Shown here: positions 58,955 through 64,000 of the stretch, one piece after another
Position numbering within the stretch: position 1 is the first letter of the stretch
Layout of the letters: each line of letters begins with the position of its first letter
The notes under the pieces: generated by a model
What the model was told of the DNA's origin: nothing
Database searches by the model: none
Seen by the model: the letters and a program-made list of their open reading frames with translations, nothing else
Program-made: the position numbers and the translations under genes
From: Synechococcus sp. MU1642
GTDB taxonomy: Bacteria > Cyanobacteriota > Cyanobacteriia > PCC-6307 > Cyanobiaceae
Length of the DNA stretch: 64,000 nucleotides
NCBI RefSeq assembly: GCF_020514115.1
Contig: NZ_VTKZ01000001.1
Location: forward strand, 1-64,000
Direction of reading: 5' to 3'

Positions 58955-59051
58955 ACGGTGGCTGACCTTAATCCGTTTCCCCCTTGGGGGCTGAACTAAT
59001 ATGTTTTAACTCATAGTCATTCCGACTAAGACCTCCGCTGGAGCCTCTTCC

Positions 59052-60674
59052 ATGGCCAAGGACCCCGGTCGCGTCCTGATTTTTGACACCACCCTGCGGG
59101 ATGGTGAGCAGTCGCCCGGGGCGAGCCTCAACCTGGAGGAAAAGCTGGCCATTGCCCAGCAGCTGGCGCGGCTCGGTGTGGATGTGATCGAGGCGGGATT
59201 TCCCTTTGCTAGCCCCGGTGATTTCGCCGCTGTGCAGCGGATTGCCCAGCAGGTGGGTGGCGATAACGGCCCGATCATCTGCGGCCTGGCCCGTGCCTCG
59301 CGGGCCGACATCAAGGCCTGTGCTGATGCCGTGGCGCCAGCACCGCGCCGTCGCATTCACACCTTCATCGCCACCAGCGACATCCACCTCGAGCACAAGC
59401 TGCGAAAGAGCCGTGGCGATGTGCTCGGCATCGTTCCCGAAATGGTGAGCTATGCCCGCTCCCTTGTTGAAGACATTGAGTTCTCCTGTGAAGACGCCGG
59501 CCGCAGCGATCCGGAGTTTCTCTACGAGGTGATTGAGGCGGCGATTGCTGCTGGCGCCACCACGATCAACATTCCCGACACCGTCGGTTACACCACCCCG
59601 TCGGAGTTCGGTGCCTTGATCGCAGGGATCAATCAGCACGTGCCCAACATCGGCGATGCCGTGATCTCCGTGCACGGCCACAACGATCTCGGCCTGGCCG
59701 TAGCCAATTTTCTCGAGGCCGTTAAGAACGGCGCGCGTCAGCTCGAATGCACGATCAATGGCATTGGCGAACGGGCCGGCAATGCCTCCCTCGAGGAGTT
59801 GGTGATGGCGTTGCACGTGCGGCGGCGTCATTACAACCCGTTCTTTGGCCGGGATGAAGACAGCCCCACGCCGCTTACGGCCGTGCGCACCGAAGAGATC
59901 ACCAAGACCTCAAGGTTGGTGTCCAATCTCACCGGCATGGTGGTGCAGCCCAACAAGGCGATTGTTGGTGCCAATGCCTTCGCCCATGAATCCGGCATCC
60001 ACCAGGACGGCGTTCTCAAGAACCGGCTCACCTACGAAATCATCGATGCCAAGACCGTGGGGTTGTCCGACAACCGCATCTCCCTCGGCAAGCTGAGCGG
60101 CCGCAGTGCCGTTCGCGCCCGTCTGGAGGAGCTGGGCTACGACCTCATCCGTGAGGACCTTGATGAAGCCTTTGCCCGCTTCAAGGAACTTGCTGATCGC
60201 AAGCGCGAGATCACCGACCGTGATCTCGAGGCGATCGTCAGCGAACAGGTGCAGCAGCCGGAAGCCCGCTTCCAGCTCAAGCTCGTGCAGGTCAGCTGCG
60301 GCAGCAGCCTGCGCCCCACTGCCACCGTCACCCTTCTCGATGAAGAGGGCAGTGAGGCCACAGGTTCGGCGGTGGGCACCGGTCCGGTGGATGCCGTCTG
60401 CCGTGCTTTGAATGATCTGGCGGGTGTGCCCAATGAATTGATCGAGTTCTCGGTCAAGTCGGTCACCGAGGGCATCGATGCCATGGGCGATGTGACCATT
60501 CGTCTGCGCCGCAACGGTGCCCTCTATTCCGGCCACGCTGCCGACACCGATGTGGTGGTGGCGGCGGCGATGGCTTTCGTGAATGCCCTCAATCGCCTTG
60601 TGGCCGGAGAGGAGCGCCAGTCATTGCATCCCCAGAAGGATCCTGTTGTTCTGGAGAGCCGACCGACGCTCTAG
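59052..60674 (+). CDS. leuA: 2-isopropylmalate synthase
   Basis: LeuA condenses acetyl-CoA with 2-oxoisovalerate, the first step to leucine. The 540-residue protein has [16 protein letters not shown], metal-site [29 protein letters not shown] and the C-terminal leucine-sensing domain ([25 protein letters not shown]). The ATG is preceded by a ~97-base region holding a TAATAT -10 candidate and a CCCCCTTGGGGG palindrome at 58979-58990. Confidence 0.97.
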   Translation: MAKDPGRVLIFDTTLRDGEQSPGASLNLEEKLAIAQQLARLGVDVIEAGFPFASPGDFAAVQRIAQQVGGDNGPIICGLARASRADIKACADAVAPAPRRRIHTFIATSDIHLEHKLRKSRGDVLGIVPEMVSYARSLVEDIEFSCEDAGRSDPEFLYEVIEAAIAAGATTINIPDTVGYTTPSEFGALIAGINQHVPNIGDAVISVHGHNDLGLAVANFLEAVKNGARQLECTINGIGERAGNASLEELVMALHVRRRHYNPFFGRDEDSPTPLTAVRTEEITKTSRLVSNLTGMVVQPNKAIVGANAFAHESGIHQDGVLKNRLTYEIIDAKTVGLSDNRISLGKLSGRSAVRARLEELGYDLIREDLDEAFARFKELADRKREITDRDLEAIVSEQVQQPEARFQLKLVQVSCGSSLRPTATVTLLDEEGSEATGSAVGTGPVDAVCRALNDLAGVPNELIEFSVKSVTEGIDAMGDVTIRLRRNGALYSGHAADTDVVVAAAMAFVNALNRLVAGEERQSLHPQKDPVVLESRPTL

Positions 60675-60684
60675 ATCCGACGCC

Positions 60685-61509
60685 ATGCGCACCTCCACCG
60701 CTCGGGCTGTCCAGCTGGTGTTGCTGATTCTTCTGGCGCTGCTGGTGCTCACGCCGTTGCTCTGGTTGGTGAGCACCTCGCTCAAGGGTCCGGCCGAAGA
60801 CATCTTCAGGAGTCCGCCGGCGTTGCTGCCCGCCCAGCCGAGCCTCGATGCCTACATCCGGCTGTTTCGAGACAATCCCCTCACCACTTATCTGTTGAAC
60901 AGCACCGTGGTGAGTGGCCTGGCGGTGCTGGCCAACCTGCTGTTCTGCTCCCTGGCCGCCTACCCCCTGGCCAGGTTGCGCTTCGCCGGCCGAGGCCTCG
61001 TGCTGGGCTTGGTGGTGGCCACGATCCTGATCCCGTTTCAGGTGGTGATGATTCCGATGTATCTGCTGATGGTGCAGCTGGGACTGCGCAACACTCTGCT
61101 GGCCCTGGTGATTCCCCAGGCAGCCACCGCCTTTGGTCTCTATCTGCTGCGCCAGAGCTTCCTCGGCGTTCCCAAGGAGCTGGAGGAGGCGGCACGGATT
61201 GATGGCTGCAGCCGCCTGGGGGAATGGTGGAACGTGATGATCCCCGCCGCCAAAGCCGATCTGATCACCCTGGCGATGTTCGTCTTCATCGGCACCTGGA
61301 GTGATTTCCTTTGGCCGCTGGTGATCCTTGACGACCCATCCCTCTACACCTTGCCTTTGGGCCTGCAGCAACTATCCAGCAGCTTTTCGCTGGATTGGCG
61401 CATCGTTGCCGCCGGCTCGGTGGTCTCAATCCTGCCGGTGCTGGTCTTGTTTGTGCTGTTGCAGCGTTTCATCCTGCCCAATGCCAGTGGGGATGCGGTG
61501 AAGGGATGA
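60685..61509 (+). CDS. ABC transporter permease, sugar (MalG/CUT1) type
   Basis: The 274-residue protein starts at ATG 60685; the longer frame overlaps leuA. It has six membrane helices and the inner-membrane permease EAA loop EEAARIDGCSRLGEWWNVMIPAAKADL. In the CUT1 family it would pair with a MalF-like permease, a binding protein and MalK. None is in the window, so this is an orphan permease ten bases after leuA. The substrate is unknown. Confidence 0.9.
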   Translation: MRTSTARAVQLVLLILLALLVLTPLLWLVSTSLKGPAEDIFRSPPALLPAQPSLDAYIRLFRDNPLTTYLLNSTVVSGLAVLANLLFCSLAAYPLARLRFAGRGLVLGLVVATILIPFQVVMIPMYLLMVQLGLRNTLLALVIPQAATAFGLYLLRQSFLGVPKELEEAARIDGCSRLGEWWNVMIPAAKADLITLAMFVFIGTWSDFLWPLVILDDPSLYTLPLGLQQLSSSFSLDWRIVAAGSVVSILPVLVLFVLLQRFILPNASGDAVKG

Positions 61510-61740
61510 AGGAGCTGTGGTGCGCATGGCTGCGAAGGCATCCATGCGTTCTTGGATCACACCCATCTGTTGGCTGAGCAAGTCGCTGTGAGCACGCTTC
61601 GGCGCGCGCTCCTCCAGCTGATCGATCCGTTCCCGAAGCGCCTAGATGCGTTGGTTGTGCTGACGCAATCCCTGCAGCGGGGTCACCACCAGAACACTCA
61701 CCAGCGCCAGGCTGCCTCAGCTGATCAGTTTCATCAGCAT
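61510..61740 (-). pseudogene. Decayed small coiled-coil membrane protein gene
   Basis: On the minus strand ATG 61740 begins MLMKLIS, stop, GSLALVSVLVVTPLQGLRQ, HNQRI, stop, ALRERIDQLEERAP and so on, to GVIQERMDAFAAMRTTAPSS. A hydrophobic helix followed by a coiled coil is read through two in-frame stops (TGA and TAG) with no frameshift. Each could be one substitution (e.g. TGG to TGA, CAG or GAG to TAG). No intact copy of the full gene is in the window. Confidence 0.6.
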
Positions 61741-61802
61741 CCAACCTCACCCACTTGGACCGATGCTGACTTGAATGGGGGCACGCAACAAGTTTTGCCG
61801 GG

Positions 61803-62048
61803 ATCTCTCTTGAGGATCTGGATCGGTTTCTCACCCTTGGCGACAGCGATCCCGATCTGGCCAAGACCCTGGCGCAGCCCATGGACCTCGAGCGGTTTCT
61901 CAGGCTCGCTGCTGAGCATGGCTTTGCCTTGAGTGAGGCGGATGTCTTCGCGGCGCAGCAGCGTGAGCACCACGTGCGAACGGCAGCTGAGCTTCAGCAG
62001 GATCAGGCTGCGGAAGTGCGGCTCCTGAGCAATTTCATCCACGGCTGA
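61803..62048 (+). CDS. Nif11-like small protein, start unclear
   Basis: The frame reads ISLEDLDRFLTLGDSDPDLA, KTLAQPMDLERFLRLAAEHGF, ALSEADVFAAQQ, as in Nif11-domain proteins, and ends AEVRLLSNFIHG. The family includes leader peptides of ribosomally made natural products; this one has no double-glycine cleavage site. Where other family members have ATG there is ATC (61803). The first canonical start, ATG 61881, would lose the first 26 residues. The gene is likely decayed or uses a rare start. It lies next to a clear pseudogene. Confidence 0.5.
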   Translation: MSLEDLDRFLTLGDSDPDLAKTLAQPMDLERFLRLAAEHGFALSEADVFAAQQREHHVRTAAELQQDQAAEVRLLSNFIHG

Positions 62049-62066
62049 TCCCCGCCGCCTCTCATG

Positions 62067-62276
62067 TCATTGATCTAGCTTCACCACGTCTGGTGTTTCC
62101 CCGTGCACTTCGCCAATCCAACGGGCGTGGTTCACTGCACCTTCGTGGGTGTGAAAGATCCAGGCGTTGTCAGGGGACGTTTGGCGTTCGATGCGTTGAT
62201 CCACGGCATTGACGCCGAGATAGCCGCCGGCTGAACAGGACCGCAGCACGTAGCGTTCGGCGTACTTACTGAGCAT
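62067..62276 (-). CDS. Small conserved-type protein of unknown function
   Basis: The 69-residue protein (MLSKYAERYVLRSCSAGGYL and onward) looks like a compact alpha/beta domain with aromatic and histidine residues in WIFHTHEGAVNHARWIGEVHG. I recall such short proteins in marine picocyanobacteria but know no family name or function. It has no obvious ribosome-binding site and is transcribed away from the next unknown gene's end with a 70-base gap. Confidence 0.6.
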   Translation of the reverse strand: MLSKYAERYVLRSCSAGGYLGVNAVDQRIERQTSPDNAWIFHTHEGAVNHARWIGEVHGETPDVVKLDQ

Positions 62277-62346
62277 TGGCTGAGAGGGCTCTATTTGGTC
62301 GCTAGCGATGCATTGCTGCGGCTTGGCGCGAACTGCAGAATTGCTT

Positions 62347-62793
62347 TTACTTTTCTTCCTTGAGGGTTAATAAAGTTTGTTGTTGCCAGCTCAACCCCTT
62401 GGGTGAGGCAAAGCGGCTCTGATGTCCTCCCTCACGGAACCAGGGGGTGCTGAGGGACTCGATCTCCAGATCGTCCAGGTTGAGAGACCATGTGTCTTGC
62501 AGGTAGCCGCGCAGTTGCTCCAGCTCGGGCCGATAGGGCTGTTGCCAGTGAACCACGGCCAACTTCACCGGCCGTGAGCGGAGAATCGCCAGGCGGTGAT
62601 TCGGATCGCCATCGTTGGCGGGCTGAATCGACTCCTCCAGTTGCTCCTCGCAGACGTAGAGCCGCAGTGGCCCGCTGCTGTCGGCCTGGGGAAGTGGATA
62701 TTTGTTGAGATAAAGGGCCCGTGCTTTTTGAAACGCTGCCCCCGGAGCCTTCACCATCAGCGCGTTGTAGGCCTGCTGGAGCTGTTCACTCAT
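62347..62793 (-). CDS. Conserved protein of unknown function
   Basis: The 148-residue protein starts at ATG 62793 (MSEQLQQAYNALMVKAPGAA); the longer frame runs under the next gene. It has a helical N-terminal section, ALYLNKYPLPQ, then an alpha/beta body (LAVVHWQQPYRPELEQLRGYLQ) and a basic C-terminus. I recognise no domain. Divergent from the 82-codon gene, with 90 bases between. Confidence 0.7.
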   Translation of the reverse strand: MSEQLQQAYNALMVKAPGAAFQKARALYLNKYPLPQADSSGPLRLYVCEEQLEESIQPANDGDPNHRLAILRSRPVKLAVVHWQQPYRPELEQLRGYLQDTWSLNLDDLEIESLSTPWFREGGHQSRFASPKGLSWQQQTLLTLKEEK

Positions 62794-62883
62794 GCCGTTG
62801 CCGTCCCGTTGCTGGCTCAAGTGTGTGAATGACGCTCGGCCACGATTATGGGAAGATGGTGACACTTCCGGGATTGGACTGCG

Positions 62884-63132
62884 ATGGCCAAGCGTCGCTC
62901 CCGCTACCGGTTGGTTGGCCTCGACGGTCAACCGCATCCGGTGCTCGACGCCCCCTACGACACGTTGGAACTGGCACTCGCTGATGCCAGCGAGTGGTGC
63001 ACGGGGCAAGGGTCCCGATGTTCCATGGGTCAGCAGGGTATTGCGGTTGAAGTGCGAACTGACAGCGGCAGTTGGCGCACCATCGACTACCCAGTGAGTT
63101 GCTTGAACCGATCCAGTGCGACAGTGGGTTGA
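62884..63132 (+). CDS. Small conserved-type protein of unknown function
   Basis: The 82-residue protein (MAKRRSRYRLVGLDGQPHPV) has a basic N-terminus, three Cys residues (ASEWCTGQGSRCSMGQQ; SCLNRSS) and a beta-rich look. No family is recognised. The TGA overlaps the ATG of the thiamine-binding-like gene by one base, so the two form an operon. Confidence 0.7.
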   Translation: MAKRRSRYRLVGLDGQPHPVLDAPYDTLELALADASEWCTGQGSRCSMGQQGIAVEVRTDSGSWRTIDYPVSCLNRSSATVG

Positions 63133-63434
63133 TGTGGGTCAGTGTTGACCTCTGCGTGGTGCCGATCGGTGTCGGCGTCAGTCTTTCGCCTTACATCGCC
63201 GCCTGTGAGCGGGTGATCGCTGCCACGGGCTTGAGCCATCAGCTGGGTCCCAATGGCACGGCGATTGAAGGCCCGTGGGACGAGGTCATGGACTGTGTGC
63301 GGGCTTGTCACGCCGAATTGCATGGCATGGGCGCCCCGCGCCTTTACACAACGCTCAAGCTCAACACCCGCACCGATCGGCAGCAGTCGTTCGCTGAGAA
63401 GGTCGCCTCAGTGAAAGAGCTTCTCGGCGATTAA
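63132..63434 (+). CDS. MTH1187/YkoF-type thiamine-binding-like protein
   Basis: The 100-residue protein fits the MTH1187 (PF01910) ferredoxin-like fold, with VDLCVVPIGVGVSLSPYIAACERVI, LGPNGTAIEGPWDEVMDCVRACHAEL and RLYTTLKLNTRTD. Members bind thiamine-like or metal ligands; the exact role is unclear. ATG 63132 overlaps the upstream gene's stop by one base; the longer frame lies inside that gene. Confidence 0.82.
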   Translation: MWVSVDLCVVPIGVGVSLSPYIAACERVIAATGLSHQLGPNGTAIEGPWDEVMDCVRACHAELHGMGAPRLYTTLKLNTRTDRQQSFAEKVASVKELLGD

Positions 63435-63516
63435 AAATCTGTAGAACTTCGGTGGGTTTCGATCCGGACTGAGCCGATCTTGAGACCAATGAGATCGTTG
63501 TGTGGTCCCTGGCTTG

Positions 63517-64000
63517 ATGGGTCGCGGTTTCAGGGCTGCGCTGTTGGCACTGCTGGTTGTGCAGCTGACGGGCAGTGCTGTTCAAGCGTCAACGTGGGAT
63601 CGCATTGCCAGTTACCTGCGCATGCTGCAGCGGGCGGGGGTGAATGCCCTGGTAGCGAGAGACTGCCCTTTGGGCTTGCTGGGGGCCTTCCATGAGGGCA
63701 AGCAGGCCCTGTTGATGTGCGGCAACAACCTCCCCGATGATCCAGCGGTGGTTTGGGTGGTGCTGGCCCATGAATCAGCCCATGTGATGCAGTTGTGCAA
63801 CGGCGGCAATCTGATGCCGGCGGCCTTGCTCAGTCGTGAGGTGGAGCTGGCCCGTCAGCAGGACCCCAATCGTTTTCATGAGTTGCAGCTGTATCACTCG
63901 AGTCAGCATCACGTTGAGTTCGAAGCCCGGCTGATTCAGGCCCTGCCAGAGGAGCAGGTGGTGGCCTTGTTTGAAAAACACTGCGCCAAGCGGCTCTCCC
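63517..64000 (+). CDS. Predicted secreted metallopeptidase-like protein, 3'-truncated
   Basis: The gene runs off the window. ATG 63517 gives a signal peptide (AALLALLVVQLTGSAVQA), then STWDRIASYLRMLQRAG and the zinc motif HESAH (VVLAHESAHVMQLC), an HExxH pattern with a Cys nearby. A zinc peptidase activity is suggested, but the third ligand is not certain. No neighbour hints at a target. Confidence 0.7.
   Translation, partial: MGRGFRAALLALLVVQLTGSAVQASTWDRIASYLRMLQRAGVNALVARDCPLGLLGAFHEGKQALLMCGNNLPDDPAVVWVVLAHESAHVMQLCNGGNLMPAALLSREVELARQQDPNRFHELQLYHSSQHHVEFEARLIQALPEEQVVALFEKHCAKRLS

Overview
The window is high-GC chromosomal DNA from a marine picocyanobacterium, most likely a marine Synechococcus (possibly Cyanobium-like). 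The evidence is the gene set: overlapping psbD-psbC, petG, petM, ycf4, ycf39, chlI, a lycopene cyclase, a fused thioredoxin reductase-thioredoxin (NTRC), a three-part proton-translocating transhydrogenase, and guaB and trxA separated by the small RNA Yfr1. Genes are dense on both strands, many overlap by 1-4 bases, and no phage, insertion sequence, CRISPR array, rRNA or tRNA was seen. It reads as core genome rather than a genomic island. I found no unmistakable new multi-gene system. The most interesting items are small or structural: Yfr1, a decayed gene beside a Nif11-like gene, two larger genes whose coding signal runs upstream of any ATG/GTG/TTG, a fungal-type cystathionine gamma-synthase next to a canonical one, a second IF-1, and genes too short for a standard ORF search (petG, petM, a 58-codon gene, a candidate 30-codon membrane peptide).

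Layout. 1-2117: end of the pyruvate dehydrogenase E2 gene and queA. 2138-5864 (minus): cysK and two cystathionine gamma-synthase-type genes. 5916-8401 (minus): psbC and psbD with a strong terminator. 8590-12570: ycf4, a lipoprotein cyclophilin, ilvH, an alpha/beta hydrolase, a Trm1-type tRNA methylase and petM. 12627-17131: ycf39, a small gene, arsM, an RluE-type pseudouridine synthase, a second infA, and NTRC. 17239-19926: a small protein, a DEAD/DEAH-type helicase, a 58-codon gene and a conserved unknown. 20052-23939 (plus): pntA-pntAB-pntB and a YheT-like hydrolase. 23975-26955 (minus): a desA-type desaturase, a thin [2Fe-2S] protein and dxr.

27035-35460: a sodium symporter, a small protein, cysS, polA, a membrane-fusion protein and ychF. 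35630-41191: an MFS carrier and a DUF1400 hydrolase with overlapping divergent 5' ends, then a peptide-type ABC permease and its binding protein. 41233-45955 (minus): a small protein, hom, sufE, a membrane-anchored protein, 5-formyl-THF cyclo-ligase, ruvC and chlI. 45976-53342: a DUF3370 protein, a beta-lactamase-fold hydrolase, trmJ, cytM, petG (plus), rsmD, hisH, trxA, Yfr1, guaB and a CAAD membrane protein. 53415-64000: gyrA-crtL, a GH57 enzyme, leuA, an orphan sugar-type ABC permease, a degraded stretch (61510-62048), several small picocyanobacterial-type genes, a thiamine-binding-like protein and a truncated metallopeptidase-like gene.

Functional threads are photosynthetic electron transport and its assembly (psbC, psbD, ycf4, ycf39, petG, petM, cytM, chlI, crtL, CAAD), redox control (NTRC, trxA, pnt), sulfur and branched-chain or aspartate-family amino acids (cysK, cystathionine synthases, hom, ilvH, leuA), and RNA modification (queA, trm1, rluE-like, trmJ, rsmD). 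Start sites were often moved from the longest ORF using homology, ribosome-binding sites or gene overlap; this is stated for each gene.
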